From Phoma sp. XZ068 (taxonomy: Eukaryota; Ascomycota; Dothideomycetes; Pleosporales; Didymellaceae): a DNA stretch of 64,000 nt. Under the pieces are notes generated by a model, which was given only the letters and a program-made list of their open reading frames with translations, was not told the DNA's origin and made no database searches. Numbering within the stretch: the first letter of the stretch is position 1; each line of letters opens with the position of its first letter. Positions 22,375 to 32,777 of the stretch are shown piece after piece. The position numbers and the translations under genes are program-made. The stretch is from contig RBKR01000020.1 in assembly GCA_004835665.1 (NCBI GenBank), positions 1,116,001 to 1,180,000 of the forward strand, read 5' to 3'.

Positions 22375-25300
22375 TTAACGGTTGTTAATTACAAGTAAAA
22401 CATCTCTGGCCTGAACTAAGGAGCCTTCTTTTACACTGACTTTGCCACATACACCGTCACATGGCGAAATCAAAGCTATTTCCATCTTACTGCATTCTAG
22501 ATACCCCTAGTAATTCAAGTTAATATCGATATACAGAGACAGGGGCCTCGACTTACTATTGTCTCATCCTTCTTGACTTCATCCCCCTCGTGAATCAGTA
22601 GCTTCCAGCAACGCCCTGGCATCGGAGCCCGAACAAGTACCCCCGGGTCGTTCAGAGTTTGTCGCACTGAATCCTGTACAAAGCCTTCATACGGCTTCAA
22701 CAACTCGTCAAGGAAGGGTGCTGAGTCTCGTGCATGGGCGTGATGCTGCACTTCTCGTTGAATTTCATCGTGATGCTCGGCTAGCCATCTATCATACTCG
22801 GTGAGGTCAAACTCGCCCTCAGATACTGTGATAAGGTCTTCCGGGGACTTTCTATCGAGATCCATCTCTGATACTGGGTAGAACGTGATCCGATCGAAAA
22901 GACGAAACAGCCACGGTACTTGCAGGTTCGATTCGCGTGCCCAGGGTGGCCAACTTTCCTTCATGAGAGCGTGGTTCCAGATATCTGTAGTCCTTCCAAC
23001 GAGTTGGTAACCACCTGGCGAGTCCATGGCATATATACACATGTATTGTCCGCCAAGACCTACGGATCCTTTTGGAGTATGCGAGCGTGATGGATTGTAT
23101 TTCGTCCCGAATAGCCTGGACTGAGGATCCAACGATACGGCGCACGGAGATCCTAGGAAAACGTCACCAAGCCCAAGTACCAAGAATGTCGATTCATGGA
23201 AGATACGTTCCAAGTTTTCGATACCATTAAGCTGTTCTAGGAAGCTGATATTGCTTGGCAACCATGGGGCCTTGGAGCGAATAGTCTCACTGTATCTCTG
23301 CACCGCTGCCTGGCTAGTCTTGTCATTGAAGGCGAATGGGAGTCTGACGAGACGGGACTTCACCTTCGCACAGAAGTCGTAGGAGCGAGCGTGGGTGGCA
23401 AGACGTGACAATATCTCATGGGGTTCAGTCTGAGATGCATACTTAACATGTATGCAGCGAACACCGGGAGTCAGCTCTTCTATACCAGCGATTGGTCGTT
23501 TCTGATGCTGCTCTATGAAAGAGATGATCTCGACGCTTTGGTGAATCTGGAAACCATCGTCCTCGGACCCGAACTCCAAGAGCATGGCACGGTCACCGGA
23601 TTGTCGGGCTGTGACCTTGGTTCCTCTCTGATCAAAATCACCTATTAACCCAGTGAAGAGCGAGGTAGAACGTGGAATCTCTGCGGCGAGGATCCTTTCC
23701 AATGCATCTGGTGTTTCCAGGTCCTCTAGATGGTGCTCTACGTACTCCTCGAGCTTAAGAGCTGTTTCAATATCGATGGGTTGCAGTCTGATGGTATCGC
23801 CAGGCCGAATTTGACCCAACTTCCAAAGTTCTGCTGAAGCTACGACACAAAAAACGACAAAGCCGCCTAAGCTGGGACCGTCTACAGAAAGCACGATGGC
23901 CTCGTCGCCGGTGAAACTGATGCTGCCAACGGAGTAAGGCGTATCGTGTATATTGGAAGGGTGCAGGCCTGCTGCTCCGCCATTTTGGCGAGCCCACGAT
24001 GGATGTACGCCTCGGAGGCGGATTCCAAGGCGGTTACTATTGTAGTGCACATCCCATTCCGCGTCGAATAGGGCTTGCAGGCCCTGGGGAGTGAACGTTT
24101 CGGGAGCGCCGTGTGGCCCGGGCACAACCCCGATTGTCCATATTGCTTTAGGCTGTGACGGTATTGGGACCTTGGCGTTTGATGGGGGGATTTGGTTTCT
24201 TTGAACGGGGGTACTGTCCAGATCTAAGATGTCTCCTACTTCAAGACATCTTCCATGAAATCCTCCAATTTTGGCCAGTTCAAATGTCGACTTACTTCCC
24301 ATTATGTTCGGGACAATGATCCCGTGCGCAAATGAAATGTAGATTCGGTACCCGTTATGAAACGTACCGCATTCCAGGATCTGTCCAGCCTGAACACAAA
24401 CAGCTTGATTCATTGAGATAGACACCCCGTCCACCTGCACGACGCATTCGGCTCCTGTCACGGCAATGACAGTGTCACAATGAACCCTAATGGACGGACC
24501 CCTCATGATACATTCTAAGGCGGCAACACCTTCATCATTGCCCACAAGCTTGTTGGCCAGCCTGAACGACAAATTGTCCATAGGGCCAGAAGGGGGGACC
24601 CCGATGTCCCAAAGGCCCGTTCTTCCAGGGTAGTCCTGGACCGTCATGTTGCCTCCAGGATTGAGGATCTCTATACAGGGTGAGATGAATTGAAATGTGT
24701 CTAGAGTTTTTGTGGTGTATGACCCAGTTTGGAAGTCATCTGAACTGACGATTTGACGCAGATAGTCCAGGTTGGTTTGAATTCCTTCGATCTTGCACTC
24801 TGCCAATCCGCGGGCCAGCTCACCCATTGCCTCGTTACGGTCTTTGCCAGTTGCAATGATTTTTGCCAGCATCGGGTCATATGATACTGAAACTTCAGTA
24901 CCCCCCTCGACCCATGAATCCACCCGAAGACCTTTTGGGAACTCCAATCGAGAAATTCGGCCAGAACAAGGCTTGAAAGATTGAAGTACATCCTCAGCGT
25001 ACACCCTGGCCTCAATAGAGACTCCAGTGCAGGGTACTTCGCCTCCCTCATGTTGAATGAACAGGTCTTCGCAGTCTTGCGCTGCTATTTTGATCATGCA
25101 TTCGACCAAGTCAAGCCCTGTCACGCTCTCTGTGACGGGATGCTCCACCTGTAGCCGTGTGTTGACTTCGAGGAAGTAAAACTCATGTGTATCGACATCG
25201 TAAATGAACTCAACAGTACCAACGTTGCGATACTGAACTGCTGACACCATTCGAATTGCAGCCCCTCTCATTTGAGCGCGAACATCAGAGGGTACCATAA

Positions 25301-27890
25301 GTGCAGGTGACTCCTCAAGAACCTTTTGATGACGTCTTTGAAGAGAACAATCACGTTCTCCGGCGGCAATAGCTCGCCCGTTGCCATCTCCAAGGACTTG
25401 GACTTCGACATGCCGAGCGTTGCAAATAAATCGTTCGAGGAATACACCGTCATTAGCAAAGTTCGCGGCAGCAAGACGCTGTACACCATCGAAGGCATCT
25501 ACAAGGCTTTGCATATCTTCACAGTGGCGCAGCCCAATGCCACCGCCTCCTGCCGTACTCTTGAGCATCAGAGGGAATCCAATGCGCTCTGCCTCCGCAA
25601 TTGCATGTTCAAGAGAGAGAACAAGCTCCGGACTTCCTGGGACGGTTGGGACCCCAGCTTGCTGAGCAATGGCCCGAGAGCGGTGTTTTAACCCTAGGTC
25701 GGACATCTGCTTAGGTGTTGGTCCCACCCATGTAATGCCATTCTCTTCAACAAGCTTTGCGAAGTCGGAATTCTCGCTAAGGAAACCGTACCCAGGGATG
25801 ATAGCGTTAACATTGGCAGCCTTCGCAAGGTCCAGAATTTTTCCGGAATTGAGATACGTCTCAGCTATGGTAGTTCCATCCAATCGCAGTGCGACATCTG
25901 CTTCGCGAACGTGAGGAGCTGCTGCATCTGCCTCAGCATATATTGCGACGGCCTTTAACCCCATTTTCTTGATTGTGCATAGGATTCGTAGCGCTATTTC
26001 CCCGCGATTTGCTATGAGAACGGTCGTGATATCCTTGCGGAGGGGTGGCTTGGTACAGCTGCTGGTGTAGGCTCTCCAGCCACCAAATTGGGAAATGTCG
26101 AGAGCATTAGAAAGCGCGGAGTGTTCACACACAAATCCATGGACCCATGATTTGTCCTCAAGTTCAATCTGTCCAATTCCTAATGGGAAAGTAATAGTGC
26201 CCATGAAGTCGCCGAATTCGGCTTTGGGCATTTCCCAAACTTCAAGCTCAATCTGGCATCCACGTTCACTGGCTTCTGCTCGACGGAGGCCTGGTTTTGG
26301 AAGCCCAGTGCCTGGCAGAGCGCAAAGCCGGTAGGCTGGAGACGTCCTGGTGACCTGTTGAAGCACTGCCTCCCGGGCGATGAGGTGCCCGTTCAGGGGA
26401 AAACCACTTAGATGCGCGCCAACAACGGCAACAGACATAGTCTTAGCGTCAGAAGCAAAGGGACGTACGAGTTGATTGCGCTCGATGCGATCTGCTTCTA
26501 TGCCACCCCTCGCACCGAGACGTTCCGCATCACCAGAAGTCCACTGACGTGCTAAGTCGAGCAGCTCGTACTCTCGCCACTTGTTCGATATAAGGGTAAT
26601 GCCGAAAGGAAGGCCATCAGAGCGGAATCCAGCGGGGATGGCGAGAGCGCACCAATCTAGAAAATTGACGAAGTTGGTGTAGGTACCGAGCTTAGAATTC
26701 TCGCGTACTGGATCACCTGCCACTTCTTCAAGGGTAGGAAATGTAGGGCTCGTTGGCACAAGAAGGCCGTCAAATGGCTCGAACAATGTGAGAATCTCCC
26801 GCGTCAGATCCTGGCGCACATACTCAGCGCTGAAGGCGTCTGCGGCCGAGAAAGATTCTGCTTTCATAATGATACTCCTAACTGTCGGATCCATATCCGC
26901 GCCAGCACTTTGAATAAATTCAGAAATTGCAGCCCAACGCTCCGCTACCCAGGGACCTTCGTAAAGGAGACTTGCAAGAGCGAACAGCTTATTAAATGGC
27001 GTAGGAACTAGTCTCCAACCGAGACGAGCACATTTTAGGAGGGCGGTTCTGTAAGCAGAAGCTTGCTCATCTTGCCCGTACCATTCAGGATGTTGACAGA
27101 TGGCCAGAGTTGGGGTTGCGTTTGCAATGCCACGGCGTAGGCCCTGGCCTAGACCGTTGGGCAGCAAAAGCGATCGGGTTCTCGAGTATGCGTCCTCATT
27201 GTCGAAGCCCTCAGCAGCGCGCAAGACTAACTCAGCATCGTCGGCTGTGAGAGCGAAAATGGAGACACAATCCAGAGAGCGACAGGCAGGGAGGACACCA
27301 TGGGTACTGATGGCCCCGCGAGTTGGCTTCAGCCCATAAATGTTGTTCAGCCCAGCAGGTACACGCCCAGATCCAGCAGTATCAGTGCCCAGGCTGAAGG
27401 GCACAGCTCCTCGAGCGACACTGACGGCACTTCCTGAGCTCGAACCGCCGCTTACAAAGTCTGGATTGAACGAATTCGGTACCGGTCCATAAGGAGAGCG
27501 AGTGCCAACTAGACCGGTTGCGAACTGGTCCATATTCGTTTTGCCGATTATGATGGCGCCGGCAGCCTTCAGTCTCTGGACCACGAGAGCATCCTGGTCG
27601 GCTACCGTGCGACCAAAGGCAGGACATGCAGCGGTCGTGCGAAACGTCTTTGCATCGATATTATCCTTGACCGCGAATGGAACTCCATACAACGGAAGAT
27701 CCTCGGAACCGAGATGAGCCCACTGCTCTTGAAGATGCTCATCGGTTGCGAGTGATATCCACGTCCGTGTCTCAGCGTTAGAGACTCTCTCCGTGGCGAC
27801 AAGGGCTTGTAGTCTGGCCAGCCCTCCGCCAGAAATTTGGGCAGCCTTCCATTCTGCAATCGTTTGAGGTGTGTGAGCAGGATCCGCCAT
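22375..27890 (-). CDS. DUR1,2: Urea amidolyase (urea carboxylase plus allophanate hydrolase)
   Basis: Two exons, 27890-22557 and 22506-22375, with a 50-nt intron (GTAAGT donor, TACTAG acceptor), give 1,821 residues, close to the 1,835 of yeast Dur1,2. Order of domains: amidase-type allophanate hydrolase (about 1-450; catalytic Lys in YGVPFAVKDNID, serines in SGGSSSGSAVS), its C-terminal domain (about 470-615), biotin carboxylase (about 625-1075; VLIANRGEIALRI, KSTAGGGGIGLRH, VFLERFICNARHVEVQ), KipA/AHS2-like (about 1080-1400; MTVQDYPGRTGLWDIGVPPS), KipI/AHS1-like (about 1420-1630), and a biotinyl domain at the end. The enzyme turns urea into ammonia and CO2 with ATP in the cytosol. The biotinyl domain is completed only by the second exon. 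There the usual EAMKM motif aligns to LECSKMEI: the lysine is kept, but Ala-Met before it is Cys-Ser. Confidence 0.93.
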
Positions 27891-28349
27891 GACTGAGGTC
27901 AGATATACAGTTCAGTATGCTTTCTAATCATTGACGAGGCGCAAGATATGGATGAGTTGAAATGAAGGCAGCACACTGCTGATTGTCCGTTGATCTCTTC
28001 GCCCTCTTATATGGTCGCTGGAGGATCGTTGCGTGCCAACCAGCCCTGTTGCTGCCAGCCATTGTGCGCATATTTTTTTCGTGTGAAGGCTCAAGGCAAG
28101 TCAGAGAGCGCAACTACTAGAGATATTGAATCCGATCCGACGGCTGCGCCGCCGGCACCGGCGGCCGTCTTAGCTGCTATATTACGTGCAAATCATTGTA
28201 TGTGCACAGCGGCCGGTGACGCGTGGGGTGGTGGGTCTCCTCGGCAAAACAGCCAACGAACAGCGAAGCCGGCGGAAGTGAGGGCGTGCGTTCCTTATCG
28301 CGCAACCGCGACCCAATCTCGCACAGAAGTGGGCCGACAGCACCTCTTC
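27891..28349. promoter_or_regulatory. Divergent promoter region between urea amidolyase and Zn2Cys6 regulator
   Basis: About 460 bp between two divergent starts. It contains a GC-rich nested palindrome at 28,139-28,169 with several CGG/CCG half-sites, the kind of triplet bound by Zn2Cys6 proteins. An ORF in frame with the regulator extends across this region, but its translation (CCCQPLCAYFF, PTAAPPAPAAVLAAI) looks non-coding. Confidence 0.5.
28139..28169. promoter_or_regulatory. GC-rich nested inverted repeat, possible operator
   Basis: Inner perfect palindrome with 8-nt arms, GCCGCCGG-CA-CCGGCGGC (28,148-28,165). It is flanked by outer arms GACGGC and GCCGTC, and it includes CGG and CCG triplets in both orientations. 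It lies about 250 nt from the urea amidolyase start and about 180 nt from the regulator start. Confidence 0.45.
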
Positions 28350-30197
28350 ATGTATTCAAGAGTTCGCTCCAAGGCAGCATGCGATACTTGTCGTCTCCGC
28401 AAAACACGATGCGTTAAGCAATGCGACCAAGACCGCTGCGTGCTCTGCTCGTTCCATGGTCTGACGTGCACTTTTCGACGCGGACCCCAGCGGAAAGAGC
28501 GACGTAGATTGTCCGCTCGCACCGACAACGAGGGCGAGGTTCACGAACAGCTTGCTGACGCACAAGATGCTGCTGGTCTACCAGCAGCTGCTCAATCGCC
28601 CTACTCGGCCCACACACCACAATCCAACGATGACAATTGTAACCATGTCAGTACCAGTCCTGCCGGAGCGTACCCAGAAATCCTCAGCGACACGCTTGGT
28701 CTTGATCCCGTGAACAATGCAGAATATATAGGATCAAGCGACCACCGCGATCCAATCCTCCTCGATCTGAGGCAGCCAGGTACTTCAGGCTCAAGCTTTG
28801 TACGACGCATGGATGACCGCACACTCTTCGTCGTACGTCCCGACGTTGTTGCCACTTATGGGAGCAAGCCGATTTCAGACGTTGACTCGGTCGAGGCGGC
28901 TGTACAACCCATGGGACCTAGATTGGTCGATCTATACTTTCAATTTGTTCACCCCAGTTTTCCCGTCCTTCACAAGGACGTCTTCATCGCGAAACACCAG
29001 ATATCACACCGATATTTTGCTCCTTCTTTGCTCGCAGCAGTATATCTACTTGCTCTGGAATGGATGATTCACGATAACCTGCTGGCAAGTTGGAATGCTA
29101 AACGGGCACCAGATGTTGCGCTTATCGAAAGAGTGGCAAACGCCTCGCTCCAAAAGGAAATGCAGAGGCCTACGCTCAGTACACTTGAAGCTGGATTACT
29201 ACTTTTACAGAGGAGCCGAGCCGACTCATCGGAGAGACCCTGTTCTTCACTCTGGAGACTTCACGCGCAACTGGTGGCCATGTCCTACGATTTGGGGCTT
29301 CACATTGACTGTAAATCCTGGTCGATCCCGGAGTGGGAAGTTGGGCTGCGCCGTCGATTGAGCTGGGCACTCTATGTGCAGGATCGGTGGACCGCTTTTG
29401 TTCATGGACGCCCCATATTAATCTCTCAAGACGATTGGGATCTTACCCCGTGTTCTTCCTCGGATTTCCCCGAGTACAGCAGAATCGAAGGCATTGGCAT
29501 GGGGGCTGTAGCTGCACCAACAGGCTGGAGAGTATTTCTTCACCACATTGAGCTTTCCAAGATCCTGTATGATGTCAATCGAACATACTACATAGCTAGC
29601 GCCCAGCGGCGGCACGGTACATTGGACAGAATGGGCCCACGTGCGGCTGTAGACCTCGCGCAACCAATTCTAGTACGACTCTCGGAATGGAAGGCTGCGC
29701 TCCCAGAAGACCTAGCGTTCTCTACGCCCCATGGACGATCCGTGTGTGCAAGCGCCTCTCTTCACTTGGGCTATCATTCAGTTATCATAGCGCTTTACAG
29801 AGCTCTTGTCCGTGTTTTGACGCCACAGGCCCCGCAAACCTTACAAGCCGCTGTTCGTGGTGCTGCCAGACAAAAACTGGAAGCTGCCGTTCAACTATTG
29901 AATTCCATATCTCCAGAGCACACCGCGGCTTTCTGGGGCGGTGTAGCTCCTTACCAAATAGCCATGATAGGAGCCTTTGCGGGTTTGTTATGGGCAACGG
30001 CGGAGGATAGCGACGAGATGGCTTGGTGTGCGACGCGTTGGGACGATTTCAAGTGGGCATTGCGAATACGTGGAAATGCTGCATCCTTTGCACGTGAAGC
30101 GCTACGCCTATTGGAATGCGAAACAGGTGGTCTTTTTGAGGTGTGGTCGGGAAAACAGGCACGGGAGCTTGCAGGACTGACCGGAAGGCCTGAGTAG
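28350..30197 (+). CDS. Zn2Cys6 transcription factor with fungal-specific regulatory domain
   Basis: Intronless, 615 residues from the ATG at 28350. That start places MYSRVRSKAACDTCRLRKTR directly before the zinc cluster; the open frame goes 120 codons further upstream, but that part looks like promoter. The binuclear cluster is CDTCRLRKTRC...CDQDRCVLCSFHGLTC, followed by a basic stretch (RRGPQRKERRR). The middle region (about residues 190-420) is the fungal_trans domain: LVDLYFQFVHPSFPVLHKD, then YLLALEWMIHDN, and the LRRRLSWALYVQDRWTAFVHGRP signature. It should act in the nucleus on CGG/CCG-containing sites. It is divergent from urea amidolyase, so control of urea use is an obvious hypothesis but not shown. 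Confidence 0.85.
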   Translation: MYSRVRSKAACDTCRLRKTRCVKQCDQDRCVLCSFHGLTCTFRRGPQRKERRRLSARTDNEGEVHEQLADAQDAAGLPAAAQSPYSAHTPQSNDDNCNHVSTSPAGAYPEILSDTLGLDPVNNAEYIGSSDHRDPILLDLRQPGTSGSSFVRRMDDRTLFVVRPDVVATYGSKPISDVDSVEAAVQPMGPRLVDLYFQFVHPSFPVLHKDVFIAKHQISHRYFAPSLLAAVYLLALEWMIHDNLLASWNAKRAPDVALIERVANASLQKEMQRPTLSTLEAGLLLLQRSRADSSERPCSSLWRLHAQLVAMSYDLGLHIDCKSWSIPEWEVGLRRRLSWALYVQDRWTAFVHGRPILISQDDWDLTPCSSSDFPEYSRIEGIGMGAVAAPTGWRVFLHHIELSKILYDVNRTYYIASAQRRHGTLDRMGPRAAVDLAQPILVRLSEWKAALPEDLAFSTPHGRSVCASASLHLGYHSVIIALYRALVRVLTPQAPQTLQAAVRGAARQKLEAAVQLLNSISPEHTAAFWGGVAPYQIAMIGAFAGLLWATAEDSDEMAWCATRWDDFKWALRIRGNAASFAREALRLLECETGGLFEVWSGKQARELAGLTGRPE

Positions 30198-31045
30198 CCG
30201 AACTTATCCACACCGGGCGATTACACCCTTCAAGCAGCGCTTCAGCGCCCATGAGGTCATAACTCGATTCCGGTCCTTCTGGCTTTTCTTGACTGATCCT
30301 AACGCGCTTCTCACCCTTGCTCTGTGGGTTCTCCGGTGCCATTGTCTTCATACTCTCAGAGTTGTACGCCCTCATGTTGGCATAGTAGGACATTGTAGCC
30401 TCTACCATCAATCCTCGCGTTTATTTCTTATCGGTATCAGCTCACTAGTAGATAGTTCTTCTCTTCCTGGTGGCGAACTGTGAGAACTTCTTTTGCAATG
30501 AGTGCCTTGGCAACAAAGCTGCACATTACAAAGCGTTCATATCTTGATTCCTCCAAGCCCCACCTGCTCTTCCCATAGGGCCTGATCATCTTCGCTTGAC
30601 ATCGATTGACCTACTACTAAGTTCGATTTTTACGGTCTTATTCTGTCATTCCTAAGCGCCCGAGACGTTGCGTTAATCTTGTATCCGGCAGTAGCGATTT
30701 TCAAAGCCGTTTCAATTTTGCTAGGGCCACTTGACTACCGAAGAGATGCAACTAGCCAAAGGATCAAGAGAAGCTTCGTAGACACTTAGGGACTAGGACT
30801 TTCTTCCACGGAATAGAAACTTCATCAGAGTGCCACCATAATTGTAGGTCAAGATTTGTTCCTCGTAATTGCTTAATGGGTAGCTAATCCCATCTACTAT
30901 GCCTTCTAGTTCCTTCATTTTACGAATCTTCTCTTACCGGCAGTTCTGACAGCGATAACAAGACTAGATTTACTAAATATGAACTATCAGAACATCTGTA
31001 TAAATCCCTTGCTGGTTGTTCTGTACAATAGTATAATACCCGCTT
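30198..31045. other. Convergent intergenic region, nothing recognised
   Basis: About 850 bp between the 3' ends of the regulator (plus) and the esterase gene (minus). No gene-like ORF was seen. Confidence 0.45.
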
Positions 31046-32777
31046 TCATACGCAGTAGAAGGCACTCGACGTCAACTTAGCAGTGCTGTTATACATCTGC
31101 GTTTTCGGATATGGACAAAGTGGGCGACTTATAATCGGCGAGCTTCCTACACTTGTTGCGTTCAGAGTATCTGGGGCAACTCCCGTTTCCACCCACGCTC
31201 GCATGGCATCAAAGCTCGTATCGGGGTACGGCCCTGGACCGCCAAAACAGTGACCAAGGCCGGGTGCAAGGAAGGCACGATAGAATTGGTGGACATCTGG
31301 GTCAAGATCCATCACAGCATCGTAGTAATGTTCTGTCCCACGGGCGGGGATGATAGGGTCAGCCTGAGGAAGCGTTAGCACCAGCAAAGGGCAGCTGCAA
31401 AACAAGTGGGGGGAACAATCGACTTGCTAGACTTACCATTCCATGCCATGTTATCATTTTCCCGCCTCTTGCACGGAAAGCCGAAAGGTCAGGATCATTC
31501 GTTCCTATGATAGAGTCGTATCGTTGTGGTGACATTTTCGCTAGGTCGGTGAACTCTTTGAGTGTCAGTTTGCTGAGATCGGCCTGAGCATCTCGTTCAA
31601 GGAAGAGTTTGAGCCAGTACTCAGATATGTCAAAAGAGCCCGCAGTGCATGTGCTGTTTGCACGACACACAGTAGGAATCAGAGGAGGCTCTACCATTGA
31701 TCCAGTTAGGGTTGCGCCCATATAGGGTCCGTACCAAATGGACGTGTTGTCAGAACCCTTCGCACCCGACCACTGCCGCACATTGTAATTAGCTTTCCAT
31801 CAATTGTGCAATCGCGGAAGGATTAAACTTACAGTTGCTTGCACAATGGTTGCAGCAGCAGAAGAAATGTTTCGAGTAGTTCCCAAAGTCGTGCAATTGA
31901 TCAGGGTACCAACAAGATTCATAGCATTGAAAGTACATGACGCAGGATCGCTGAGGATACCGTCCTCAATCCCGTCATCAGCATCGCACGCTGCGAGGGC
32001 TGCGGAAGTGATTGCATCAATCTCGCAAGCTGGTGGGTATTCTCCAAGGGAATTCATGACGAAGGTCGGCCAAAAATCTTGTATGACGAACTGGTTCCAG
32101 TTGATTGCTGGTGCTGAAGCGGCGATTCCATCGAACGCATCTGGATATCTTTGGGCAAGCATAAGACCCTGGCGACCACCTTGAGAACACCCAGAGAAGT
32201 AGGAATACTGCGGAGCTTGTCCATAATAGCTGCTTGATATGCTTTTTGCGATAACGGCAGCGTCGTTGAGAGAGATAGACGCTAAGTTCTGTAGGAGGTA
32301 GAGGTTGGGGTTTCCAGGACTGAGAAGGCCCCATTTTTCAGGATAGAGATCAGATCCCAGGCCGGCATCGGTAGAAACGGTTGAGTATCCCTCGCCGACG
32401 GCCGCTTTCATCGCCTTTAACGACGGTAGGGTCAGGCCTGCCTGCCAGCCGCCACCGCCAATGGCCTGGAGCCTACCATTCCATGATGTAGTGGGTAGGT
32501 ATACCTGAACATTGACAGTGTCGTTCTGGCCTAGATGGGTATATGAGAGAGTGACATTGCAAAAGCTCGTCCCGGTCACATTAGCTGCACCATGGTTCGG
32601 GTACGCTCCAATGTTGATATATTCAGAAAAATTCGAAACTTGCGTGGCATCTAAGGACAGAAATTCTGCCCCAAAAAGTTTGGGAAATGGTAGGTTCTCA
32701 GGAGAGCAGACTGGCGTAAAACCTGTGTTGTTGTAAAGTGAGGGGATCATGACGAGTGCAACAGGGGAGCTTAGCAT
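31046..32777 (-). CDS. Feruloyl esterase/tannase-family hydrolase
   Basis: Three exons on the minus strand, 32777-31833, 31772-31437 and 31363-31046, with introns of 60 and 73 nt (both GTAAGT donors) give 532 residues, the usual family length. The nucleophile elbow is FSGCSQGGRQGLMLAQRYPD with the cysteine before the serine that is typical of this family. The acid lies in QADPIIPARGTEHYY and the histidine in APGLGHCFGGPG, so the triad is complete. The lid domain holds CDADDGIEDGILSDPASC, a calcium-site-like motif. Many N-x-T/S sites suggest secretion, although the N-terminus (MLSSPVALVMIPSLYNN) is a weak signal peptide. These enzymes release ferulic or gallic acid from plant esters, which fits a plant-associated or saprotrophic fungus. 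Confidence 0.88.

Noticed and set aside
22375..22560. Urea amidolyase as a C-terminally truncated pseudogene
   Set aside because: The long frame stops without a biotin site, but a canonical 50-nt intron joins it in frame to a 43-residue exon that completes the biotinyl domain.
27990..28349. N-terminal extension of the Zn2Cys6 regulator
   Set aside because: In frame, but it runs through the divergent promoter and its translation is Cys/Ala/Pro-rich with no family resemblance. The ATG at 28350 precedes the zinc cluster directly.
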